From Paludibacteraceae bacterium (lineage in GTDB: Bacteria; Bacteroidota; Bacteroidia; Bacteroidales; Paludibacteraceae): 64,000 nucleotides of DNA. Where the stretch lies: NCBI GenBank assembly GCA_017477325.1, contig JAFUWV010000012.1, positions 1 through 64,000 on the forward strand. The letters are read 5' to 3'. The first letter of the stretch is position 1; every line of letters starts with the position of its first letter. Below are positions 1 to 9,011 of this stretch, in pieces. The notes under the pieces were generated by a model that was given only the letters and a program-made list of their open reading frames with translations, did not search any database and had not been told where the DNA came from. The translations under genes and the position numbers were made by a program.

Positions 1-37
1 AGTGGCTTTTTTATAGTCTTAATGTCTATAAATGCAA

Positions 38-66
38 GATAGGAACCCATTTCTGGTGTTCCTATC
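38..66 (-). terminator. Possible terminator or processing hairpin after tRNA-Thr
   Basis: A perfect 9-bp inverted repeat (GATAGGAAC / GTTCCTATC) closes a loop that can itself fold a little. It lies just downstream of the tRNA-Thr transcript on the minus strand. No run of T follows on that strand, so an intrinsic terminator is uncertain; it may instead stabilise or process the tRNA 3' trailer. Confidence 0.35.
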
Positions 67-70
67 TGCG

Positions 71-97
71 AGCCACTGGCCGGACTCGAACCGGCGC
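71..97 (-). repeat. Truncated tRNA 3'-end copy (T arm plus acceptor strand)
   Basis: Read on the minus strand this segment gives a complete T arm (stem GCCGG/CCGGC, loop TTCGAGT) followed by AGTGGC, the same acceptor 3' strand as the neighbouring tRNA-Thr. The outermost T-stem pair differs from the intact tRNA (G-C instead of C-G), so pairing is kept by a paired change. Only about 15 nt separate it from the intact tRNA, so no 5' half exists. It could be a decayed tRNA copy or the remnant of a tRNA-directed integration site. Confidence 0.6.
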
Positions 98-112
98 TTG
101 TTCCATTCTATG

Positions 113-185
<73 letters not shown>

Positions 186-267
186 AACATTTTGCTTTTG
201 CATCAACATTTATAGCTGTCATGAGCATTATTTTTGCATTAGACAATGCCCACACCAAAAGCGGGTG

Positions 268-298
268 CAAAGGTAGAATTTCTTTTCCATATATGCAA
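268..298 (-). promoter_or_regulatory. Promoter for tRNA-Thr
   Basis: On the minus strand the site reads TTG, a 20-bp spacer, then TACCTTTG, matching the Bacteroidota -33/-7 consensus exactly. It points into the tRNA-Thr gene. Confidence 0.7.
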
Positions 299-432
299 TA
301 GCCTCCGCTTAGATATTTCCATTTTTCATCTTTCAACGGTCATTTTTTTATATGATGAAATCGGGAAATTAGTGAAAGATTGATAGTTACGAAATGAAGA
401 AAAAAAACTTTGAAAAAAGTTACATTAGGGTA

Positions 433-462
433 TTGTACGTTCACAAAAAAGTACTAACTTTG
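433..462 (+). promoter_or_regulatory. Promoter reading toward nrdD
   Basis: TTG, a 19-bp spacer and TAACTTTG match the Bacteroidota -33/-7 consensus. The expected start near base 469 leaves a leader of roughly 445 nt before the nrdD ATG. No second consensus promoter was seen closer to the gene. Confidence 0.65.
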
Positions 463-914
463 CAACCGAGAGAATGAGTGATTCGAAACTCATTCGCGAA
501 TGTTACACGAAGCAAGAATTAAAGCGGGGTTCGCGCGTTTTTCCGATGGAATCGAAATCATTCGATTGACAAAGATTTCACAAAAACGCATAAAAAATAA
601 GACATACTTCAATCGAGAGAAGGGAGTGTGCGGGTGAGTTCATACTAAAATTATGAGTTGTTACTATTATTAATAATGCTACTATAAACATAGATAATAT
701 ACTATTGCGAGCAACAACAACAACTTACACATTAATATATATTGAGTATTGTAATAATTAAGCGTAAAGATAATGATATACTCGATGGAATCAGGGAATA
801 CTGACAATGTTAACAACTTGAAATGAGCAATGTTATTATTCTTAGAAATGGCGAGACAAAGTAACCTGTAATGCATAAAATGAAGTATTAGAAATATAAA
901 TATACCTATTTAAC
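463..914 (+). other. Long structured leader or separate small RNA before nrdD
   Basis: This 450-nt gene-free stretch follows a good promoter. Its first 130 nt hold several stems: GAATGAGT/ACTCATTC (8 bp), the palindrome CATTCGCGAATG, and an outer GCGTTTTT/AAAAACGC stem around 535-589 that encloses AATCGAA/TTCGATT. The remaining 300 nt are very AT-rich with no clear fold. It does not match any riboswitch class I recognise. It could be an nrdD leader or an independent small RNA ending before the AT-rich part. Confidence 0.35.
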
Positions 915-3056
915 ATGGAAACCTACATTATCAAACGTGATGGCAAAAAAGAGGTGTTTGCCATCGAGAAAATCAAAGAGGCTATTCAGAAAGCCTTTAT
1001 CGCGTCGGACTCGTTCGCGACGGAGGAGATTATGACTAATATCCTCGGACATTTGCGCGTGCAGGATGGAATAAGTGTGGAAGAGATTCAGAATCAGGTC
1101 GAGATTGCGCTTATGTCAGAAGGATATTACAAAGTGGCAAAGAACTACATGCTTTACCGCTCGCGTCATCAAGGAGACAGAGAGACACGTGACAAACTGG
1201 AGTTTTTAATGAACTATTGCGATGCAGTTAATGCGGCTACCGGTAGCAAGTATGATGCAAATGCCAATGTGGAGAAGAAGAACATTGCTACTCTTATCGG
1301 CGAACTGCCAAAGTCGAACTACATTCGTCTGAACCGCCGTTTGCTTACTGACAGAATAAAAGAGATGTTCGGCAAGGAGGTGGCTGACAAATATATGAGC
1401 CTTCTGCATCAGCACTTTATCTATAAGAATGACGAGACCTCGCTTGCTAACTATTGTGCTTCTATCACCATGTATCCGTGGCTGATTGGCGGTACTCTCT
1501 CCATAGGCGGCAACTCTACCCCACCCACCAACCTGAAGTCATTTTGTGGCGGCTTTGTCAACATGGTATTCATTGTTTCATCAATGCTTTCCGGTGCATG
1601 TGCCACTCCTGAGTTCCTCATGTACATGAGCTATTTCCTTGGTCTTGAGTATGGCAGAGACTATTGGAAACGTGCAGACGAAGTAGTGGACCTCTCACTC
1701 AAGCACCGCACTATCGACAAAATCATCACCGACTGCTTCGAGCAAGTGGTATATTCAATCAACCAGCCTACAGGTGCAAGAAACTTCCAGGCAGTATTCT
1801 GGAACATTAGCTATTATGACCGTTTCTATTTCGAGTCGTTGTTTGACAACTTCTATTTCCCTGATGGTTCAAAACCTGATTGGGACGGACTCAACTGGTT
1901 GCAGAAGCGCTTCATGAAGTGGTTCAATGCAGAGCGTCTGCGCACTCCACTCACCTTCCCCGTTGAGACAATGGCACTTCTTGCTGATGGAAACGGTGAT
2001 TTCCGTGATAAGGAATATGCCGATTTCACCGCAGAAATGTATGCTGAAGGACACTCCTTCTTCACATACGTGAGCGACAATGCCGACTCTCTGAGTTCAT
2101 GCTGCCGTCTGAGAAACGAGATTACAGACAACGGATTCAGTTATACTCTCGGAGCCGGTGGTATATCTACAGGATCCAAGTCAGTGCTCACCATCAATCT
2201 CAACCGTACAATACAATATGCTGTTCGCATGGGTATTCCTTATCAGGCTTATGTAGAAGAGATTGTTGACCTTATGCACAAAGTGCAGATGGCATACAAT
2301 GAGAACCTGAAGCGACTGCAGGAGAAAGGTATGCTGCCATTGTTCGACGCCGGTTATATCAATATTGGTCGTCAGTATCTGACTATCGGTGTGAACGGAC
2401 TTGTGGAAGCAGCCGAGTTCCTTGGAATAGAGATTACCGACAATGAGAAATATGCTCACTATGTACAGGAAGTGCTTGGTATTGTGGAGAAACTCAACAA
2501 GAAATACCGCACCAAAGACGTAATGTTCAACTGCGAGATGATTCCTGCTGAGAACGTGGGTGTTAAGCATGCCAAATGGGATAAGGAAGACGGTTATGTT
2601 GTTCCTCGCGACTGCTACAACTCGTATTTCTATGTAGTAGAAGACACCTCACTCAATGTTATCGACAAATTCCGCATGCATGGCAGCAAGTATATAGAGC
2701 ATCTGACCGGTGGTTCTGCACTGCACTGCAACCTTGAGGAGCACCTGTCAAAAGAGCAATATCGCCAGTTGCTGCGCGTTGCAGCCAAGGAAGGATGCAA
2801 CTACTTCACCTTCAACATACCCAACACTGTCTGCAACGACTGCGGTCACATAGACAAGCGCTATCTGCATGAGTGCCCCAAGTGCCACTCAACCAACTTG
2901 GACTATCTGACACGTATTATCGGTTACCTGAAACGCGTAAGCAACTTCTCGCAGCCACGTCAGAAAGAGGCTGCACGCCGCTACTATGCTAACATGCATG
3001 ACAATCAGAATCAGCAGCAGTTTGCAGAGTCAGAGAAAACTATTGCAGCCAACTGA
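915..3056 (+). CDS. nrdD: Anaerobic ribonucleoside-triphosphate reductase (class III)
   Basis: This enzyme reduces ribonucleoside triphosphates to deoxyribonucleotides without oxygen, using a glycyl radical. The N-terminus (about residues 3-93) is an ATP-cone allosteric domain. The large barrel follows, and the C-terminus has a four-cysteine zinc site (Cys640, 643, 654, 657) and the glycyl-radical loop RIIGYL with the radical glycine at about Gly670. The 713-residue length fits the family. The activating radical-SAM enzyme NrdG, usually adjacent, is not downstream here. The gene stands alone between a leader and a strong bidirectional terminator. The ATG has no visible ribosome-binding site, as is usual in this phylum. 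Confidence 0.95.
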   Translation: METYIIKRDGKKEVFAIEKIKEAIQKAFIASDSFATEEIMTNILGHLRVQDGISVEEIQNQVEIALMSEGYYKVAKNYMLYRSRHQGDRETRDKLEFLMNYCDAVNAATGSKYDANANVEKKNIATLIGELPKSNYIRLNRRLLTDRIKEMFGKEVADKYMSLLHQHFIYKNDETSLANYCASITMYPWLIGGTLSIGGNSTPPTNLKSFCGGFVNMVFIVSSMLSGACATPEFLMYMSYFLGLEYGRDYWKRADEVVDLSLKHRTIDKIITDCFEQVVYSINQPTGARNFQAVFWNISYYDRFYFESLFDNFYFPDGSKPDWDGLNWLQKRFMKWFNAERLRTPLTFPVETMALLADGNGDFRDKEYADFTAEMYAEGHSFFTYVSDNADSLSSCCRLRNEITDNGFSYTLGAGGISTGSKSVLTINLNRTIQYAVRMGIPYQAYVEEIVDLMHKVQMAYNENLKRLQEKGMLPLFDAGYINIGRQYLTIGVNGLVEAAEFLGIEITDNEKYAHYVQEVLGIVEKLNKKYRTKDVMFNCEMIPAENVGVKHAKWDKEDGYVVPRDCYNSYFYVVEDTSLNVIDKFRMHGSKYIEHLTGGSALHCNLEEHLSKEQYRQLLRVAAKEGCNYFTFNIPNTVCNDCGHIDKRYLHECPKCHSTNLDYLTRIIGYLKRVSNFSQPRQKEAARRYYANMHDNQNQQQFAESEKTIAAN

Positions 3057-3085
3057 TGATTTAGATTGGAGCTGACTATAAAGAA

Positions 3086-3123
3086 AACAAAGAGTGGTGA
3101 CCTGTCTGTCACCACTCTTTGTT
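3086..3123. terminator. Bidirectional intrinsic terminator
   Basis: A perfect 15-bp stem (AACAAAGAGTGGTGA and its complement) with an 8-nt loop lies between two converging genes, nrdD and the BACON lipoprotein. Its base is A/T rich on both sides, so it can serve either strand. Confidence 0.8.
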
Positions 3124-3211
3124 TATTCTGCCTGCTATATACTGTCTCATGGCATTATACCACCATTATACCATTAGGCCAACAGCGGGCCAATAGAATG
3201 CCAATAAATCA

Positions 3212-4351
3212 CTAACGCACAAGACGCACACTCTGACCGCTGCTCCGATAGTAGCTGTTCTGCGGATAAATAAAGCCCGAATAGAAGTAGAGGTTGTACG
3301 CGAAGTCCGTGTCGTCAGGAGTAGATGACCAATAGTAGCCGCTCGAGCCTACACGGCTCACATCCGCTCCATAGCGGTAGCCTGCGGCAGGCAGGAATAC
3401 AGCACCATTCTCCTCCATCGTAGCCCAACCGGTAACAGAGAATGTATTGGTTGTCCACTCATTAGCATCCGCAGTAAAACTCATACCACTTGGTATTGAC
3501 CAATTGTCAGGCAGGAATATGTAGCCGGGAACATTATTCACTGTGGCTTGACTGCGAAGGCTCGCTGCATCTGTTCTGCCGGAATATATGTATTGCCATT
3601 CATCTTTGGCCAAAGTCCGCCACTGATTGGCAGTGTTGCCGCCATTGCTGATCTTGTTTACTCCCCAATCTGTAATTGAAAAAGTACCATAATCGATACC
3701 AAGTTTAGATGTCAGTGTGGGATTACTGCCCGTGCCCCAACCAAACAAATCAATCCAACCATCGTATGTATCGGAGATATTCTTGTTGTCTTCACCTATA
3801 ATATCATACTGATTCTCTGCAAAACGCCATGTCTTAGTTGATGCCTGATACTGAAGATTGCCGGATGAGAAATGAACCTTAGTATCAGCCGATACTGAGA
3901 ATTCTCCGGATAAAACACCACCCTTAGGCAATTCGGGTTCAACTATTGTACCAGCTTCGCGCGTTATCTTCACCTCTACCTTGTTTGCAGCATCACCGCC
4001 ATACTCTCCTATAGTGAGAGTGGCTGTACTGACTTCCGACACCTCAGACTTTGCTACTATCACCGTCACTTTGCCATTGTTCTTGCCTACACCCGGATTA
4101 TATGTTACCCACGAAGCACTGCTGCTTACCGACCACTTCACCTCGCTCTCTATCTCAAGAGTGTATTCCCCACCCTCTGCAGGAGCATCTATCTGCATGG
4201 GAGTCACGGTGATTACATCCTTCTTAGGAGTCTCTGTTTCAGGGTCTGTCCCGGTTTTTGGGTCTTCTGTTTCCGGCTCTGTATGAGTGCCGCACCCTAC
4301 CATGCACAATGCCATCAGCATCATGCTTAAGAAATAAATTTTCGTTTTCAT
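3212..4351 (-). CDS. BACON and FISUMP-type surface lipoprotein
   Basis: A predicted outer-surface lipoprotein of 379 residues: a signal peptide ends in the lipobox MVGC, followed by an acidic, Thr/Pro-rich linker. One BACON domain (about 45-133) follows, with the typical SEVKW and SASW strands; such domains are linked to glycan or mucin binding. The C-terminal 230 residues carry the WRFAENQYD, GWIDLFGWG and GAVFLPAAGYR motifs of the Fibrobacter-type FISUMP family. It has its own promoter and converges on nrdD. A longer paralogue with two BACON domains lies at 50749-52101. The ligand is unknown. Confidence 0.8.
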   Translation of the reverse strand: MKTKIYFLSMMLMALCMVGCGTHTEPETEDPKTGTDPETETPKKDVITVTPMQIDAPAEGGEYTLEIESEVKWSVSSSASWVTYNPGVGKNNGKVTVIVAKSEVSEVSTATLTIGEYGGDAANKVEVKITREAGTIVEPELPKGGVLSGEFSVSADTKVHFSSGNLQYQASTKTWRFAENQYDIIGEDNKNISDTYDGWIDLFGWGTGSNPTLTSKLGIDYGTFSITDWGVNKISNGGNTANQWRTLAKDEWQYIYSGRTDAASLRSQATVNNVPGYIFLPDNWSIPSGMSFTADANEWTTNTFSVTGWATMEENGAVFLPAAGYRYGADVSRVGSSGYYWSSTPDDTDFAYNLYFYSGFIYPQNSYYRSSGQSVRLVR

Positions 4352-4398
4352 AACTTTAGGATTTCTGGAACTGTTTATTGTTAATATGATTTATGCTG

Positions 4399-4429
4399 CA
4401 AAGATAAGCGAAATGTTTGGAATATGCAA
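4399..4429 (-). promoter_or_regulatory. Promoter of the first BACON lipoprotein
   Basis: TTG, 20-bp spacer, TATCTTTG on the minus strand, about 48 bases upstream of the lipoprotein ATG. Confidence 0.7.
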
Positions 4430-4459
4430 ATAGTACCGGAATAACAGAGAGTCAGAGAC

Positions 4460-5464
4460 TTATTCTTCCTTGAACATAGTTATGTATGTAATGTACGATT
4501 TGGCAGTCAGGCATCCGATAGTGCCATTGGAGAAGTTGCCATAAACTTGCACTTTCTCTTCCAAACCAAGCATACCGGTGCTGGTGCCTTTATACTTACG
4601 CATGGAGTTCAGATAGAGATATGTCTCGGCAGAATAGAAATAGCAGTTGGTGATTACTCCTTTCAGTTTTCTTTCAACCTTATCATTGACAACCGCTATC
4701 GGTGCACGCGTGACGACAACTATATCCTTGCCTGACTCCGGTATCTCACTCATACGAAAATCAAGATGTTCACGATAGTCCTCAAGTTCGTCTTCTTCAA
4801 ATGAAAACACGGTACCGATAATCTCCCTCCAGTTCTGGTTGTTGATGTCATAGTTAAGTTCTTGAAACAAAATGTCGTTGCTCATCAAAGGCAGATCGTT
4901 GAGATAGGAATCTTGCAAAGATAGTCTTCCGACAAGTGTTTTGTCTTCAGAAGGATAGATATGATACGTTAGGTGATACTCACAGAAGGTATCGCCTTTG
5001 TTATTTATTTTATCGTAAACCTTAACCTCTACCGGATCAATATCAACCTTCTCAGGCATCAGTTGTGAGGCAGACGTGGAAGGAAAGTCCGGATGTGAGA
5101 CACTGACAGTCAGTTTGTCATCAGGCTGAAGGCGGGATGCAGTCTTATAGTCCGGAAGATAAGATTCTTCTTTTGCATCGTATGTCATGCTAATCCATTC
5201 TCCGTTGTTGACGCTATACTGCACCAGAGCGTCTGCCAAAAGGTATGGCTTATAGTTGATTGTATCTGTGCCTTCACGGTTGATTTTATTAAGGAAGAAG
5301 GCACTTTTGCTGACAGTTACTTTAGGGAATCCGTTTGTTACTGCATCAGCGAACACGACAAGCAAAGGTTCTGTGATTTCGCCTTTGTAGTTAACTTCTG
5401 TTTTGCACGATGGAATCGCAAGCAACAACAAAACAAGCGGCAATATGAAGTACTTGATTTTCAT
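4460..5464 (-). CDS. DUF4249-type outer-membrane lipoprotein
   Basis: A 334-residue lipoprotein: the N-terminus is a short signal peptide ending in the lipobox AIPSC. The rest is predicted beta-rich with the pattern of the DUF4249 family, which in Bacteroidota is nearly always encoded with a TonB-dependent receptor. Here it follows such a receptor with a 2-base gap, so the two are surely co-transcribed. By analogy it would sit on the receptor as an accessory or substrate-capturing lipoprotein; the substrate is not known. Confidence 0.8.
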   Translation of the reverse strand: MKIKYFILPLVLLLLAIPSCKTEVNYKGEITEPLLVVFADAVTNGFPKVTVSKSAFFLNKINREGTDTINYKPYLLADALVQYSVNNGEWISMTYDAKEESYLPDYKTASRLQPDDKLTVSVSHPDFPSTSASQLMPEKVDIDPVEVKVYDKINNKGDTFCEYHLTYHIYPSEDKTLVGRLSLQDSYLNDLPLMSNDILFQELNYDINNQNWREIIGTVFSFEEDELEDYREHLDFRMSEIPESGKDIVVVTRAPIAVVNDKVERKLKGVITNCYFYSAETYLYLNSMRKYKGTSTGMLGLEEKVQVYGNFSNGTIGCLTAKSYITYITMFKEE

Positions 5465-5466
5465 AT

Positions 5467-7917
5467 TTAGAATTTGAATGTGTAACTTACACTGGGTAGT
5501 ATTGGGAATAGGGTCACTTTGTACATCACGTTGTCTTCGCTGTAGAGCAAGAACGGATTCATGTTGTTATATACGTTATACACACTGACATTCCAGACTG
5601 ACTGCATATCAGGATGACGGCGAAGCGGATAGTGGAACGTGGCACCTATATCAAGGCGGTGATAGTCGGGCATGAGGTAGTTGTTTCGCTCCGGTACGTA
5701 TGCCACTTCAGATTCTGTATTGGGGTCGTAATATACTTGTGTACCAAGAGTTGCGCGATTGCCCGTACCATAAACAAAGGTGGCATTGAGGTCAACAAGC
5801 TTGTTCACAGCCCACTGAACAGTGATACTCAGGTCGTGTTCACGGTCGTATTTGGCAGGGAAAGGCTTGCCGTAGTTTATTTGCTGATCCTCACGGTTGA
5901 AGAGTCTCCACGCACGGCTCCATGTATAACCAATCCAACCTGTCACTTTGCCGATAGTCCTTTGAGCAAGGAACTCCACTCCGTAGCTCCACCCTTCTCC
6001 CATGCAGACTTTCTCTTCCCAACCTGTAGTGGAACCCATGAAAGAAGCACCGTCTTTATATTCGATGAGATTGAGCATCTTCTTGTAGTATCCCTCGACA
6101 GACAGTTCCACTTGCCCGAGCAGGTTGTAGCTTACTCCGCCTGCCACTTGCATACTGCGCATAGGAACAATATTCTTAGTGACAGGTACCCACAGGTCGG
6201 TAGGTAGAGAGACACTGGAGTTGCTGAGCAAGTGAATATACTGTGACATATAAGCATAGCTGGCTTTTATTGACAAGTCCTTCATTGCCAAAGCACGTAT
6301 TCCGACACGAGGCTCAAACGATGGATAGGTTTTGCCTGAGACAGAATAGAGGCTGCCTCTCAGACCAAGGTTCAGCTTCAGCCAACGCCAGGGTGTGTAG
6401 GTGTCTTCAATATATACGGAGGCTTCGTGAGCGTTTATAGTACCATCGGTGAGTGTGGTGTCAACATTAACTATATTTGAGAAATCGTCGTCAATTATAT
6501 TCTGATTGCCATTGACTTTGAAGTTGAGAGCACTGACTTGCGGTCGGAACTGGTGGAAGATATAATTGGCTCCCCAGCGCATTTCGTGCTTTGGAGAAGG
6601 GGCGAAATTGAAGTTGGTCTGCAACATCAAGTCACCCACAAAAGAGCGATACTCCATCTGCTCGTTCATTGTAGCAGACATCGCATTTTGAGAAGATGTG
6701 ACAGCCATCTGCTGCCTGAGGTCGTAGCGGTAGCGGGTATATGAGAGCTGTGTATTGCTAAATATACGCGGAGAGAACCGGTGTTCCCAGTTGAGTGCTG
6801 TAAGCAGATTACCCCAATGCCAGGCAAACTTGGCGTTGGTTTTCCTGTCAGTTTTGTTTTCGCTCTCCCCTTCATGGTTTACACGGAAATATATATCATC
6901 ATCGCCTGCATAGACAGTGAGTGATAGTTTGTCGTCATCAGTGAAGAGATGCGTGATTTTGGCATTGAAATCGTAGAAGTAATATCCGGCACGCAGATTC
7001 AAGTCTCCATTGGTTTCACGACGGGAGATGATGCCGACAATGGGGGCAGTAAAGAGGTCGAAATATGTGCGGCGGGCGGATATATTGAATGTAGTGGCAT
7101 TACGCTCAATCTTCTCTCCGCGGCGCAGCTGCTCAAGTTGCTGTTTATTCCAGGGAATAGGTCCTTCTGCATTGATTTTGGCAGAGATGAGTCCTATACT
7201 CACATTGCCATGCCACCCCACTCTGTTGCCATCGTTCTGACGGACATCCACCACAGAGGAAAGGCGCGAGCCGAAGCGTGCTGGGAAATTGCCCTTGTAG
7301 AGTGTGACATTCTTGACAGCATCGGCATTGAAGACGGAGAAGAAGCCCATCATGTGGTTGACATTGTAGAGCGGGACTCCGTCCAGCATGATAAGATTCT
7401 CGTCAGGTCCTCCACCCCGAACATACAGCCCTGCACTGCCCTCAGAGCCGGATTGAACACCTGGGAGGAGCTGCAAGGCTTTGATAACGTCCACCTCGCC
7501 TGCCAGAGCAGGTATGCCTTTTATCTGCTGTACAGGCACTTCTATGGCCGACATCTGCACTGAATTAGGAGAACTGACTGACTGATGACCAACGACAGTA
7601 ACTTCCTGAAGGTGGGTATTCTCGGAGATAATGAAACTGACAAGAGTGTCACTATTGAGGGAGAAAACACGGGTTTGAGAAGCTGCGTAACCTACATAAG
7701 AGCATTGCAGCCCTACGTTTCCATCGGGCAAAGTGAGACTATAAAAACCACTGTTGTTGGTGACTGCTCCAAAACCTGAAACGGTATCAACAACCGTAGC
7801 CCCAATGAGTCTCTCACCTGAAGAAGCATCACTCACGTAACCGTTGACAGTGTGACGTTGACCGAACAAAAGCAAGAAGGAAAAGGTAAAGAGCAATATG
7901 AGCAGATATCTTTTCAC
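5467..7917 (-). CDS. TonB-dependent outer-membrane receptor
   Basis: An energy-coupled outer-membrane transporter of 816 residues. A signal peptide ending near GQRHT is followed by a carboxypeptidase-regulatory-like domain (about 22-105, with GYVSDASSGERLIGATV), the plug domain (about 125-230, with LQLLPGVQSGSEGSAGLYVRG) and a beta barrel ending in the aromatic SYTFKF typical of outer-membrane proteins. It is shorter than SusC and paired with a DUF4249 lipoprotein, not SusD, so glycan import is not implied. No consensus promoter was found in the 100 bp upstream; transcription may continue from the dehydrogenase gene. Confidence 0.88.
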   Translation of the reverse strand: MKRYLLILLFTFSFLLLFGQRHTVNGYVSDASSGERLIGATVVDTVSGFGAVTNNSGFYSLTLPDGNVGLQCSYVGYAASQTRVFSLNSDTLVSFIISENTHLQEVTVVGHQSVSSPNSVQMSAIEVPVQQIKGIPALAGEVDVIKALQLLPGVQSGSEGSAGLYVRGGGPDENLIMLDGVPLYNVNHMMGFFSVFNADAVKNVTLYKGNFPARFGSRLSSVVDVRQNDGNRVGWHGNVSIGLISAKINAEGPIPWNKQQLEQLRRGEKIERNATTFNISARRTYFDLFTAPIVGIISRRETNGDLNLRAGYYFYDFNAKITHLFTDDDKLSLTVYAGDDDIYFRVNHEGESENKTDRKTNAKFAWHWGNLLTALNWEHRFSPRIFSNTQLSYTRYRYDLRQQMAVTSSQNAMSATMNEQMEYRSFVGDLMLQTNFNFAPSPKHEMRWGANYIFHQFRPQVSALNFKVNGNQNIIDDDFSNIVNVDTTLTDGTINAHEASVYIEDTYTPWRWLKLNLGLRGSLYSVSGKTYPSFEPRVGIRALAMKDLSIKASYAYMSQYIHLLSNSSVSLPTDLWVPVTKNIVPMRSMQVAGGVSYNLLGQVELSVEGYYKKMLNLIEYKDGASFMGSTTGWEEKVCMGEGWSYGVEFLAQRTIGKVTGWIGYTWSRAWRLFNREDQQINYGKPFPAKYDREHDLSITVQWAVNKLVDLNATFVYGTGNRATLGTQVYYDPNTESEVAYVPERNNYLMPDYHRLDIGATFHYPLRRHPDMQSVWNVSVYNVYNNMNPFLLYSEDNVMYKVTLFPILPSVSYTFKF

Positions 7918-7965
7918 TTATGAGAGGATATGTGTTGTTACGATGTGGTTACGTATAGTATGCTT

Positions 7966-7985
7966 CAGCTTAGGGTGAGCTAAGG
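7966..7985. repeat. Short inverted repeat before the TonB receptor
   Basis: CTTAG and CTAAG flank GGTGAG, giving a small hairpin in the gap between the dehydrogenase and receptor genes. A related AGCTTAGGGT string recurs near 58876. Function unknown. Confidence 0.35.
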
Positions 7986-8018
7986 ATACAATCGGCTACA
8001 TGAGTGCAATAGGATAAT

Positions 8019-8996
8019 TTACCTTTTTTCATCCCACCCGAACGGATGAGGAGCAAGTGGCAGTCGGGCAAGCGGGTGATAGTCGCCACGAAGTCCGATA
8101 GGAGTAGAATTGCGTATCTCACTTACCATCTCTATGCATGGGCGTGCTTCTGAGATCCGGAAACCTTCACCATTGAGAATCTTCTGATATGAGAGAGTAT
8201 GGAGTTCGGTGAATCCCTGTGAGAACTCAAACTCTTCACCATCGATATTAAGCGTGCGATATGTACGTTTTTCCCCTTCCACAGCATTGGGAGGCAGACA
8301 GTCAGCATTGATACTGAGGAAATAACGCACACGGGCTTTCTGTAGGTCAAGATAACCTGCTACGCGGTCGAACGACATTACATGCACAATATTCTGACGT
8401 ACCGGTCCGAAAATCCACTGAAGCATATCATAGAAGTGAACACCGATATTGGTGGCTACCCCGCCCGACTTGTGAACATCACCTTTCCATGACGAGTAAT
8501 ACCACTTGCCACGAGAGGTTATGTATGTCAGTTCAACATCATACACTTTGTCCTTCGGACCTTCATCAACTTTCTTCTTTAGAGCGGCAATAGAGTCGTG
8601 CAAACGTAGTTGCAGGATAGTGTATGCCTGATGACCGCTCTCTTTTTCGAGTTCAAGCAGGTTGTCGATATTATAAGGGTTGAGCACAAGCGGTTTCTCG
8701 CAGATTACATTGCAGCCGAGACGCAGACCATAGCGGATGAAAGCATCATGAGTATAGTTGGGTGTACAAATGGAGAGCCAGTGAAGCGGATTGTCTGTGC
8801 GCATCTGCTTTGAGCAGAAGCGGTCAAACTGCTCGTTTTCAGTATAGAAAGAGCAATCAGGGAAACTGCTGTCGAGGCGCCCCACTGAATCGAACTTGTC
8901 GTAGGCTACCATAAGATTGTTGCCTGTGTCCTTAATGGCTTTGATGTGGCGCGGAGCAATGTAGCCTGCAGCGCCTATGAGTGCGAAATTGTACAT
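8019..8996 (-). CDS. Gfo/Idh/MocA-family sugar dehydrogenase, WlbA-like
   Basis: An NAD-dependent sugar oxidoreductase of 325 residues. The Rossmann fold opens with ALIGAAGYIAPRH, and the family signature EKPLVL, whose lysine is catalytic, is present, as is the downstream GGVATNIGVHFYD motif that contributes a catalytic histidine. The sequence most resembles WlbA/WbpB enzymes, which oxidise UDP-N-acetylglucuronic acid at C3 on the way to diamino-uronic acids of surface glycans. No partner aminotransferase or acetyltransferase lies nearby, so the exact substrate is open. It is the last gene of the run that starts at the DUF2723 protein, 15 bases after cinA. Confidence 0.75.
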   Translation of the reverse strand: MYNFALIGAAGYIAPRHIKAIKDTGNNLMVAYDKFDSVGRLDSSFPDCSFYTENEQFDRFCSKQMRTDNPLHWLSICTPNYTHDAFIRYGLRLGCNVICEKPLVLNPYNIDNLLELEKESGHQAYTILQLRLHDSIAALKKKVDEGPKDKVYDVELTYITSRGKWYYSSWKGDVHKSGGVATNIGVHFYDMLQWIFGPVRQNIVHVMSFDRVAGYLDLQKARVRYFLSINADCLPPNAVEGEKRTYRTLNIDGEEFEFSQGFTELHTLSYQKILNGEGFRISEARPCIEMVSEIRNSTPIGLRGDYHPLARLPLAPHPFGWDEKR

Positions 8997-9011
8997 GATA
9001 TTGATAATTGC

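Noticed and set aside
1..16. AGTGGC followed by six T at the window start considered as part of a tRNA
   Set aside because: It is more simply the right half of a plus-strand terminator whose left half lies before the window; too little is visible to annotate.
690..746. Two AT-rich palindromes before nrdD considered as NrdR boxes
   Set aside because: They do not keep the conserved C and G positions of the NrdR consensus and lie 41 bp apart rather than about 31.
5614..6207. A 197-residue plus-strand open frame
   Set aside because: It mirrors the barrel of the TonB-dependent receptor and resembles no protein family.
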